Source of the DNA: Micromonospora_E sp048060115
GTDB lineage: Bacteria; Actinomycetota; Actinomycetes; Mycobacteriales; Micromonosporaceae
Direction: 5' to 3'
DNA length: 64,000 nucleotides
NCBI RefSeq assembly: GCF_048060115.1
Contig: NZ_JBHMIM010000044.1
Span: forward strand, 4,003 to 68,002
A program made the translations under genes and the position numbers. The notes under the pieces are model-generated. The model saw only the letters and a list, made by a program, of their open reading frames with translations, had not been told where the DNA came from and ran no database searches. Positions 32,113-44,100 of the stretch are shown here, in pieces (position 1 is the first letter of the stretch; every line of letters starts with the position of its first letter).

Positions 32113-35100
32113 TCACCGCGACCGCCAGTCGGATGTCTGCCCGTCGCGGATCCGGTGGGCCGTGGCGTCCACCCAGGTCAGCACTTCGTGGATCGAGTCC
32201 GGGGTGAGGGTGGCGCTGTCTCTCACGCTGCTGTCGAAGGCGATCGCCCGCCACATCCCACCGGGGATCTTCAGTCCGGTGCCGTCGGCGGTCGGCACGA
32301 GTTCGTCCCCCAGGACAGGGAAGATCATCGTCAGTCGGTACCAGTTGCGCAGGCTTTGAACGTCGGGGTGCACGTAGGTCGCGAGGAACAACGCGGTTCG
32401 GATCAGCTGTGGCTCCGCCGACAGCAGGCCTTCCAGAGCCGCGGCCTGTCCGTCGGGCAGGTCCCCGAGCGGACCTGGACCGAGCACGATGAGGGGTCGC
32501 CCCATCCGCGCGGCGGCGTCGGCCATGTCGCCCGCCCAGGACGGGACGTCACTGTTGCCGATCCACCGCAGGTCCCGCCCGATCTGCGGCGGCGAGTTCA
32601 GCCACTGGTTGCCGTCGTGGCGCTGGAATTCGACCGGGACGCCGATGGCCTGCTGGTACTGGCGGCGAAGCAGGTCGGCCATGGTGTGGTAGTGCCACCG
32701 GGCCGTGGCCGTGGACATGTGCCGCTCGCCGTGGGAGCGCACCTCGACGACGAGATGTGGGACCAGCAGCGTCCCGTCGGCGAGGTCCGGTTTCGGCACG
32801 GTGCTCATCGCATCCATCACCTCGACCTGTTGGACGGGTCGGGCAGTGGGATCCAGCGCACTCATGAGGGATTCGTCGACCGTGACGGAGTCCGGTCCCT
32901 CGCCGATGTCGATGTCGCCGAGGCGCCCCGGTTGTACGCGCATGCGCCGCTCGTGGTCGGGCACCCGCGCGAGGAAGATCTCCCGGAAGAGCGTCTTGAT
33001 CGCCCCGGCGTCGGCCGCCAGGTAGGAGCGCGCGTCTGCCGGCATTGCCGGCAGGGCGACCTGAAACGACTCCATACGGGACAGCAACGCGACGTGGGTC
33101 TTGTTCAGGCCGGGCAGATCGAGGCTGTGCAGCTGGCCAGCGACGGTGTCGTATACGAGGGCAAGGTATCCGCTGATGATCTGTGCCTGCAGCCGGACAC
33201 CGGGGCTGACCCGAGTCATGTCGACCGCAGGGGTGGCTGTGCCCTGGGGCAACCATCCGCCGTCCATCGCCGCCGCGGTGAACCGTGCGGCGACCCGGTC
33301 CCCGAACGCGATGCCGTCGCTCAGGTGGTCCCTGGTGTAGTACCCCACTGACTGGTCGCGCCAGACGTTTCGCTCAGCGAACCGGACGAACTCCCTCAAC
33401 CCACCGAACGTCACACCGAAGGTGAAGTGGAAATGGTTCCCCGGGCCGTCGCCGATCGGCCGTGGCCCTACCCAGGTCCGCTGCCCCAACTCGGTGAACA
33501 CCAACTGCTCGGACTGGTACAGGTCGGTCAACGCGATCGTCGGACCCGAGCCGGGGTCACCAGGGATCGTGTCGACTGCCGCCGCCATCCGTGCGAACGC
33601 CGTGAAGACCGGATCGGGTTGGTAGCGACCCGCCTCGTGCGGATGCACCTGTAACACCGAGGAGACCCGCTCGATCATGCCGAGCCTCACCGGCTCCACC
33701 CGGTGGTCGTCGTTGTCGTCGTCTTCGAGTGCGTCCTCCTCCGTGCGGTAGTACCGGTCGCCGGACTTGTAAAACGTCTTGGTCTCCACCTCGACCCGGA
33801 ACGATCCGTTCGGAGCGTAGGCGAGTACCTGCCCCCGGACCGACTCCGGTGCGGTGTCGTCGGAAAAGAACAGCAGGACCGTCTCCTCGTCCTCGACACC
33901 GCCACCGAGCCGTACACCGTCCGCGCCGGAATCCGTCGAAGTGAAGCCGTCGAAGTCGATGTCCCGCCCGATGTCCCTTTCTGTCACGTCGTTCAGGGTG
34001 TCCCAGCTTTCACCCGCGCCACCGCCGACGAACAGCACCCAGGAACGCCCGGCCCCGGCCGCGCCCACCGCCCGGGTGATCAGTTGTGGCGGATCGGAGC
34101 GCTGCCCGGGCGACGACGACTCGAACGGGACGTAGAGGTCGTCGCGGGAGGCCAGCACCGTGCCGCCACGCGCGGCCGCGTACCGCTGCGCGAATCCTTC
34201 GTCGAGTTCGCCGGCCCGGCAGGTCAGCAGGGCCAGATCCAGCGGCAGGTCCGCGGTCACCGTCGCCAGCTGCTCCGCCGTCAGCGACACCTGCCCCGTC
34301 CGCCCGCCACGGCCCACCGGCACGCGGACGAACTCGCCGTCGCCGTGCACCACGACTGCGGGCAGCTCGCCGGGCGGGAGCCAGATGCGGTTCGCTGCCG
34401 GATCAGCCAGCGTCGGGTGGCGCACCCCGCCGGACACCTGCGCCCAGTCATCGGGTGACAGGAGCGCCAGCACCGACCGCCCGGAGACGACGTCGCGGTG
34501 CATGATCAGCGGTGCTCCGTCGGCCAGGAATCCGCGGCCGGGGTCCGGGACCAGATCGCGGACCTGCATCGGCTCCGCCAGGTCATCCGCCGCGAAATCC
34601 TTCATGAAGTCGCCGTGGCTGCCGACACTCGAATCGTCCGAGAACCGGCCCGGCTGCAGCAGGTCCTCGATCTGGTCCGGCGACAGCTGCTGGACGGTCC
34701 GGTTCAGCACTGGTTGCGTCAAGCTGCCGACACCGTGCTCCCGGGCCGCCGCGAATCCGACGGCGAACAGCTTCTGCCGGGCCTGCTGCGGCGCCGGCAG
34801 CACCGGATCGTCCATGCCCAGTCGGCTGGCGAGCTCGGAGAGGGCTGCGACGAGTGTGGCCGGATCGGTCGCAGCCGGATCGACACCCGCCGCGTCCAGC
34901 AGCGCGTCGACCACATGGAATGCGGTGAACGACGCTCCCCGGCGTTCGACGGCGAACACTTCTGGATCCAGCAGGTGCTTGTCGCCGAACGCGGCGCGGA
35001 ACAGTTGCCGATCCTGGTCGGTGATGTCGTGGATCGACCCGATCCCGACGTCCGGCAACTCCACCGGCCGCGGCTGCGGCCGGTGGACGCGCACGTCGCC

Positions 35101-38100
35101 CGGACTGGGCGGGGCCCCGCCGGCGACCTGGATGATCCGGACGATCTCCAACGCCTGCCACCACAGATGCCACGGGGTGTCCCGCGACGGCGATCCGATC
35201 ACCACCTGAGGGTCGCCGGCGTCGATCTGGGGCGCATCGTCGAGTTCCCCGGCCCAGAGCCGCCCACCAACCGCTCGGAGCTCCACGTTGGATCGCCTTG
35301 CTCTCCGACCACCGCGGGAGCTGAGTGGGACGGCCCCGTCCGGCCCGAGCGGGACCGGCGTGACGTGCACCCGGTAGAAGGCGGCGAACGGATGCATCGA
35401 TTCCATGAAGGTCGGACCGAACGCGACGAAATGGTCGGCCAGCCGGCCGTCCGGATCGACCATTTCGATGCCGAGCAGCAGTCGACGTGAGCCAGTGAGC
35501 AGCTGGGCAAGACCGACCGCCTGCTCCGCCGACGCCCAGGGCGCAGTCGTCGGCCCGTCGGTGATCAACTCCACCAGCGCATGGTCCGGAAGGTGCTCCC
35601 GTAGCTCGGTCAGGACCTGACCAGCCCGCGCCGGGTCGGCCACCTGCACGACCACCAACGGGTTCGACGGCGGGGGCAGCCGGTTCGGCGGCTCCGCCGA
35701 TGAACCCACCGGCCGGATGAACGTCCCGGCCGCGCCAAGTCTGACCACCTCGTACCCGTCGATCGAAGGCACCTGCGCCCGCGGTTCCGCGCTCCAGTCG
35801 CGCACCGAGCCACCGGCATCGAACACGGCCTGCAGATGCAGCGCAGGTGCCTCCAGCGGCCGGGCAACGTACTCGGAGTACAGCTCGTCCTGCGTCCGAT
35901 GCCACTTCGCTTCGCCGACCTGCAGCCGTCGGTGGACTCGGCTGCCGGCCCTGGCCGAACCCGGTTCGGCCATGGCCCGCCCGGCGTCATCGAGCGCAGC
36001 CTGTGGGTCGATCGCGTATGTCCTGTCTGGGTCGCCCACGATCTGCCGCAGGGCGACCACCGGCAGCCGATCGTCGGGAGGCCAGAGCTGCGTCAGCGCA
36101 TTGGCGACACCCCGGTCCGTGATCGCAGCCGCAGCCGCAGGTGTCCAGAGCTCCAGATCGGAGTCCGCATCGGAATCGTGACCGGCGTCGACCGTGGTGC
36201 GGTAGTAGGCGGCAGCTCGCTGTTCGAAATGCAGCATCTCGTGCAGGACCGTGCTGAGGACGTCATCGACCGAGCGGTCGATGGACAGCGACATGTGCCA
36301 GTTGCTGCCGCGGAAGCTGCCCCACGCGTGCTCGTCGTCACCGGCCCGGGTCACGAAGGAGATCACCACCGGTGGCGGCAGACCGATCCGGTCCGCGATC
36401 AGGTGCACGATCTGGCGCCAGGCCTCGATCCGCTCTGCCCGGCGCCGCTGGTCGTTCTGGTCCGGCCCGCTGACCAGGACCTGGTACCGGTCACGCGCGA
36501 CGGCGCGGACCTCGGCGACGACCGCCGCGTCGGCGACCCGGAACAACCGGCTCTCCCGCGCATGCGTCAACCCGAGCAGCGCATCGTGGGCCGCCAAGAA
36601 CCTGCCCGTGTCCGACTCGTTGAAGACGTTCACCCCGAGCCGCTTCGACTCGGTGTGGATTTCCTGAGCCGGCCCGTGCCGTACCTTCCAGCCTGCCCCG
36701 AGCAGGTCGGCCACCAGCCAGCTCAGTCCGTCGCGACGCAGCGCCTCGTCGAGCGGCAACGGCCGCAGCGCCCGCACCACGGTCCCCTGCGCATCGACCT
36801 CGGCGCGCACGAGCACGGTCCGCTCGTTGACGGTGGCCAGGTGCAGGCCGAAGCCGGTGAGTAGGAGGTCGTCGCGGATCCGTTGGCCGTCGGCAACGAC
36901 CCGCTGGACGAACTCCCATGCCTTGTCGCGCGGTGTCCGCCAGCCCACCGCCCGCTTCACCCGATGCCTCGCCCGTTCCCACCGGCCGTCCACTGAGGTC
37001 CAACCGACCTCCCGGGCAATCCGGTAGAAGTGCCGGATGTCGGCTGGGGACAGTGCGTCGCCGGTCCAGGTCACCGACCCTGCCCCGGCGGTGTCCCGGC
37101 TGAGCTGGTAGATCGTCGCGCCAGTCGCCGGGTCGACGATCTCGAACCTGTCCGGGGCGGCCAGCCGGCCCGCCACCTGTCTGGTCCGGCCGTCAGCCAG
37201 CGTCTCCGACACCACACTCAGCGGGGTGCCGTCCGGGGCGACCGGCGACCATCCCACCTCATCACTGGTCCAGGGCGCTCCGAGCGACGACTCGGTCACG
37301 ACCGACGACGAGTCGGATGCCGGCCTGACCGCGCTGCGGTCCACCGGGTCGGCGATCGACACACCCAGGCCACCCACGCGACGGTCCAGCCCCGCCAGAT
37401 CAGCCCGAATCGGGCCGATCTCCACCGGACCGTCGGCCACCGGAACCAGCAGAACCGGAACCGAACGGTCCGCCTCGACGTCCCTTCGGACGGCGTCGGC
37501 CAGCTGCACGAGAAGCGCGGCGCCTCCGGGCACCGGCCAGTCGGCCGGGGCGAGATCGGCGGCCGCCGCGTACGCGACCACCAGCGTCCCGTCCACCGGG
37601 AGGATCCCGACCGGCACATCGTCGTCGCCGAGCCACCAGATCCGACCCTCACCATCGATCGGTTCGACCACGCCGGATTCACTGACCAGACGCGCGGAGC
37701 GCACGTACCGCCTCGCCAGTCCCTGCATGCCCGGCCGCCCGATGTACCTCTGCGCGGCGAGTTCGAGCACCCGCATGAGCCGGATGGTGGAGTCGGTGTC
37801 GCCGTCATCGGCCCGCGCCTCGGCGAGCAGCCGCTCGACCAGCGGCTCGCCGACCAGGTCCGGCCCGGACGGGTCCCGCTCCAGCCTGGCGAGCACCCGC
37901 TGCGCCGCGACGAGCCTGGGCACGGTGACGCCGTTGACCCCGTACGCCCGTGCGGCCAGGTAGCCGATCGACGGCAGATCGGCACGGGTGACACCGAGCT
38001 GGCCGGCCAGGCTGTCCAATCCGTGCTCGCGGTCGCCGGGGGCCGAGGTCCGCGGCTCGAGACCGGACGCGGTCAGCAGCGCCTGGGTCATCGACCGCAG

Positions 38101-41100
38101 GTCGAATGCCGCTTGGGCGTTCGACGGCCGGTACGTCAACTCCCCGGCCGGCACCGTCGATCCGAAGATCCTGGTCAGCAGCTCACCATCAGGGCTTGGC
38201 GGTGAACTCGCCTCCGGCGGCGGTGCCAGAAACTCAGCGAGCTCCGACCGCTCGACCGCCGACCCGACGCCGCCCGCCACGCCCTGCTTAAGGTCGTCTC
38301 CCGGGCCGAACGCGGTGATCAACGCACGGGTCTGCTCCACGGCGCGGGCCGTCTGCTGATCCGGGCTGTCCGCCAGCGTAGCGAGCACCGCGTGGTCAGG
38401 TGTCACCTGCGTCGGATCCTCCGCCCACAGCAGCAGCAGCTTGCCACTGACGTCCGCCTCGCTGCCGGCCGCCCGGTCGATCACGATGTTCAGCAGTGCG
38501 ACGTCCACCTGCTCGACCCCGGCCAGGTCGACGCCTCGGGTCAACTTCACCAGCTGCGTCAGATCCGGCACCTCCGGGTCGGCGAGCAGGTCGAGGAAGA
38601 GTGAGCGGCGATGCCGCGGGTCCGGTTGCGTCAGGTAGTCGTACGCCTCGTCTTCGAGCCCGACGCGGGAAAGCTGGAAAATGCCCTGGGTGGCGACGGC
38701 CCGATCATCGTCCGACGGGTGGCTGCTCTGCTCGATCGCCCGGTTCAGTCCTCGGGAGCGGGCCCCATCGCCGGCCCGGTTCAGGACCTGCGCCATCGAG
38801 GTGAACGCGGCCCGCGACTGCTCCCAGGTCGGAGAGTTCAACCACTGGTCGACGCTGCTGTCGACAATCGGATCGGTGAGGCTGCTCACCTCGATGCCCT
38901 GGGAGCTGATCCGCTGGTCCAGGAACCTCGCCCAGGCAACCCTGGCCGGGCCGTCGAGCGAACCCGCTACCGCATCGACGATCCGGGCTGCCGTGTCCAC
39001 ATCCCCATCGATCAGGGCGGCGATCGACCGCACCATTTCGATGTCGTTGACCCCACTTTCATCGAGCTCGACCGAGGTAAACAACGGCACGAGGCTCCCG
39101 ATCCGCGCCGCTGGCACCGCAGCGACGAGGTCGCGCATCGCGCGCTGCCGTTCGACTGGGTCCGGGGCGGTCAACAGCTGGGCGACCCGCTCGGCCTGCC
39201 CGGGTGCCAACAGGTCGACGATCGCCTTGATCCGCTCGGTGGCCTGGTCGCCCGGACGATAGCCAGCCGGGCCGTCGACCTGACCGGCGAGCCGGCTTGC
39301 GACCTGAGGCAACATTGTGCTGCCCCGGCCGGTGAGGTAGGAACGGACTGCGTTCCAACCCCTGCTGGCCAGATTCTCATCCGACTCGGCCAGCCACTCG
39401 TCGATCGTCGGCATCACGAGATCGGTGGCGAAATCCAGCAACAGCCGGCCAGTTGATGGCTCATGGCCTGCGGCCATCCCAGCGATCGCGCTGGCCCACG
39501 CCGCCAGCGCCGCGCCCGTCGGACGCGACCCTGATGATCGCCGGACCTCGTCCAGGGCGGTTAGCTCGGACTCGCTGAGCACGATACCCCGCGCTCTGAG
39601 GAAGGTCCTGACGGACGAGGCGAGGCCGATCTGCTCAGCGAGCGAGGCCAGTTGTTCGACCCGCCGCTCCGGGTCCAATCCCGTCAGATACCGCAGCGCC
39701 GCCGGGTCCGCACCGGTCCGGGCAGCTCTGAGAAGTTCGCTGACAGCCTTGATCCGGTCGACTACATCGCCCGCCGAAGCATCGTGAGCCCGGTGCCGCA
39801 GGTGCGCGCGCAGGTGCTCGCCGGCCAGCTTCCCGGTGTCGTCGCGGAACAGATCGCGAGTATCGATCCACATGTCGGCGGCGTCCCGCCAGGTCGGTGC
39901 GTCGACGACAGCGTCGATCCACCGGGTGAGCAGGTGGTCGGCGATCCGCTCCAGGTCGGCACCCAGCTGATGACGACGATCGACGTTCGACCGCTTCTCG
40001 AAGTCGGCCAGCACGGTGAGCGCGGCGCCCCACCTGCCTGCCAGCTCCGCAGTCACCTGCGGCGTCGAGTCGACCCGGCGCACCGCCGCGTCGAAGTCCC
40101 CGCGGGCGATGAGATCCACCGCCTGATAGAGAACGAGTACGTCGAGGTGCACATCGGACGGAGCATCCGACGATGGCAGCGGCTCGTCCCGCAGCAGCAC
40201 GGGGTACGCCGCAGCCTCCTCGTACGCTGCGGCGAAGACGTTCCCGAGCCGCTCGACGTGCTCACGGGCCTGCGCGACTGTCAGCCACCTCGAGCCGTAC
40301 GACCGGATCTCGAGCCCGCCCACGGGGACCCGCAACCGGCCGGCGTTCGAATCCAGCTGCGACCATTCGGACATCCCGGTGAACGCGTCCTGCTGGCTGA
40401 TCCAGCGGCCCCGCAGCGGTGCACTGAAGTACTCGCTGACAGTGGCCCACCCGGGAACTGATCCTCCGTCGAGTACCGCCGGTGGCTGCGTCCGGGCAAC
40501 CTCGTCGACGATCCTCTCACCAAGCTCGCCGATCATGGCGTCGGCGTTCAGCATCAGCCGCATCCGAATCCATAGCGGCAGCTCGGCCCAGAACCACACC
40601 ATCCCCACCCTGGACAAAGCGGCGTTGTGTCGCTTGTTCAGCACCAGTGGATTCTGATACTTGGCGGCTATCGCACTCGAATGCGAATAGAGCAGGGCAA
40701 GGAAGCCATGGACGGCGTCGAGTACCCGGTCGGAGAGTGTCAGACCTAGTTCACTGAAGTGCCGTCGGGTGTCCCGGGCGATGGCCTGGCCGAATGCCAG
40801 TCCGTCGATCAACCGTTCCTTGACCGGCAGACCCGTCGCCGCGTCACGCCAGGTGTTCTCGGCGATGTGCGTGAGACCCGCGAGCAGGCTCTCGGTCGCC
40901 GCCGCCGTGGTGATGTGGACATGGAGCGCACTCGGCTCCCCTTCCGGCGTCGGCCCGATCAACATCCTGGCGGTCGAGTCGCTGACCTCGAAACCGAGAC
41001 CGTCGAGGACCTCGCTGAGCGGCTGCGCCGGCACCCCGGGCAGACCCGTTCCCGGGCCGAGCCGTTCGTTGAGCCGACGCTCCACCGCCGCCATGCGCTC

Positions 41101-44100
41101 CCACAACGCGTCGGCGTCCTCGATGCGTCCCTGCTCCTCCGGGAAGTTCTGAATGATCCCGGAGATGATCTCTGGCAGCGCGACGTGGCGTCGTGAGATC
41201 TGACCGTCCGCAGGCGAATTGATGAACACCCGGCGCGGCGCCCCCGACTGCCCATCGGCGACGTACAACCGCCGAGCCTCGACCTTGATGGTGAGCGACC
41301 CGTCGGTCGTCTCGGCGAGGACATCCTCTCTGGCGTCGTACGCATCAGCGCCGTCAGGCAACGCGATAGGCAGCAGCCACTCGGCTTCGAAACCGATCCC
41401 CCGGTACGGCCCACCGAGTGGCGCGTCCACGATCGCCATCGCGATCGACGTCGACTCGGCCGCCGCCGGATCGGTCCGATCCGGGGACAGCACGACTCCG
41501 TCCGCGTCGATGATCAACCCCCGCGCCGCCGCCGCCGCTTCCAGCAGCTCAGGTCGCGCGCCCTGGGTGAAGACGCTGTCGCGGTCGCCGCGGACCGGGT
41601 CCAGCCAGTGCACCTCACCGTCCACGTCGTGGTACGCGGCATACACGTGGCCAACTGCACGGCCCGGTCGGCGCAGCAGCACCACGGCCATCGCCCCGGG
41701 GCCGGCGTCGATCAACTGAGCCTCGACCGCTTCCCAGGACTGCACCCGATCCCAGCTCGGCCGGTCCGCGAGCCAGGACTCGGCCCTCCGGTCCAGGTCA
41801 ATATCGTCCCGGGTGTACGGCACGAGCGATGCCAGACCGACTACGTCGGCACCGACCAACCGCCGGATGAGCTTCTGCGCAAGGGTGAGACAGTCTGCTT
41901 CCGTCGGCCTACCTGCCAGCCAGGCTGCCCTGCCCAGCGCTGAGACCCTGCGTACCTCCCTGGTGAGGGTTGCTTCGTCGAGCGGCGCCCGTCGCTCCGG
42001 GCGCACCGGTGATTCCTCTTGGCCTGGCCACCAGCCGAGGTGGTACAGCGCCGCGGCCTCCCGCTGGTCGTCCGGATCGACGAACAGTTCGTCGATCAGG
42101 CGACGGCCCGGCAGAGTCCGCCCTGGCCGCAACGGCTCGTCGGACCGCAGCTCCGCCGCACGCGAATCGGCATCGGCCCGGGCTGGGTTCGGCAGGGTGT
42201 CCGGGGGCAGGTCCTGGTCAAGGTACCGGCTCCCGCGCAGTGCGGCAGCCAGCCCGGCGGCAGCCAGCCGCGCCTGCGCCTGAAGGATCTCGGGGCGAAG
42301 CCGGGTGCCATGGGTAGTCAGGGTGAGCCCGTCGCCTGTTTCGATCCTGGTGTCCAGGGACATGTCCTCGTCGCGCGCCGTGTCCGCAGTCAGCATCCGC
42401 TGCACTGTGGCGTCATGTCCATCGGCCAGGCTGTCCAGTCGGCTCGCCGCCGCATCGTCCAGCTCTCCGTCACGCGGACGGGCGATGATCTCGACGCGGA
42501 CAACCTGCGGCTGGACCATCCTTACGAGCGAGCTGGTTACCCAGCTGAGCGGCTCATCCCGACCCGTCACCGGCAGGGATATGGTGATCGAATCCGCCGT
42601 GTACGAGACATCGACTGCAGGAACCGCCTGCAGCCGGCTCAGCTGGCTGGCGTACGCATCGTTGTCGGCCAGCATGATCTCGAATCGGACATCGACGGCC
42701 ACTCGGCTGATCCCGTCCACCTCGACCAGCGGCACCCGGTCACGCAGCGGGATCAGCTCCAGGCCCTGTTCCAGCCGCAGGCGCATCCGAGCCCGCTCCC
42801 TGTCGAAGATCTCCGGCGACTCCTCCATCCTCAGCGAATCGGGGCGCGGGCCGTAGCTGCCGTAGCCGGTCGTGTGCTGCCACAGGTGCAAGGTCTCTGT
42901 CGCCTGCGGCCGATACGCAACGGTTCCTTCCGGCGAGGTCACCACTATGTTGAGGTCTAGCACCCGCGCCGCGAACTCCACGGCGATCGGGGCGGCGGTG
43001 CTGACTCCACTACCCTGCCGGGTTAGCAGGTCAGCCAGCAGTTGGCTTGCGGTCGGCATCGCAGCGCGGTCTCGGGTCAGCCCCCGCAACACTTCGAGTA
43101 TCGGGTCATGCGCAGTCAGTTCTGGATATCGCCGCAAGACGAACGACAACAGCAGACGGGTAGCGTCGTCGCCCCGGTCGATGCTGGCCGCCACCTCGCG
43201 CCGCAGCTGGAGTCGGGTCTGCTCGGCCGGGTCGGCGGGGTCAGTCGCCGCCGCCAACCCCGGCTGCTCGGCGAGAGCCGCGAGCTCCGCGTCGGGTCGC
43301 AAGATCAGCTGTATGCTCAGCGGCAATGCCGCGGCGATCAGCTGCCCGATGGTCGGCGTCGACGTGGCACCTGTCGGGTCCGCGGCTGCCTGTCTGCCCA
43401 GGTACCCGCCCAGTCCCTGGGCGGTGGCCGCCGCGGGCGGCAGGTCGACCCGCTGGCGGCGGGCGGCGTCCCGGAGCGCCTCCAGGAACGAGTCCGCACC
43501 GACGGGCAGTTCGATTCGGCGAAGCAGGACAGAATTGACGGCGGGGGCGGGCCGAGCGGCACTGACGGCAGTGGGCACGTCGGCGTCTGACGGGTAGCTG
43601 AGCTCCCCCGCAGTTCTGAACCACAGGTGCCATTCCTGTAGCGGCCTGCTGCTGAGCAACGCGTCCCAGATGGCCTTGGCGGCCTGCGCTCGTTGCGCGA
43701 CCAGCGCCGCGCCATCGCCCGAGGGTGACAGCCGCTGCGCTGCGCGGAGACGATCGACGAGATCCGACCAGAACGTGGGCGGGAAGGTGACTCCGGCGAG
43801 GTCCGTGGCGAGCATCTGCGGGGTGAGCAGGCCCTGCTGCTGCAGCAGAGCGAGCAGCACCGTCGGGTGCTCGACGGTGGCGTGGGTGAGATCGTCGTCG
43901 CGCCACGGCGCCGCGAGCCCGAGCTGCTGGGCCTCGTCCGCGCCGAGGCCGACCGGCAGACCGTCATGGCCGGGCCCCGGATGCCAGGGAGTCACCAGGA
44001 ACAAGGCAGCTGCCTGCCAGCGGTCGGTGATGTCGCTGAACAGCTCGGACATGAAGGCATCTGCGGCATCGTCCGGACTGTCGTAGAGACGCCAGCCGCC

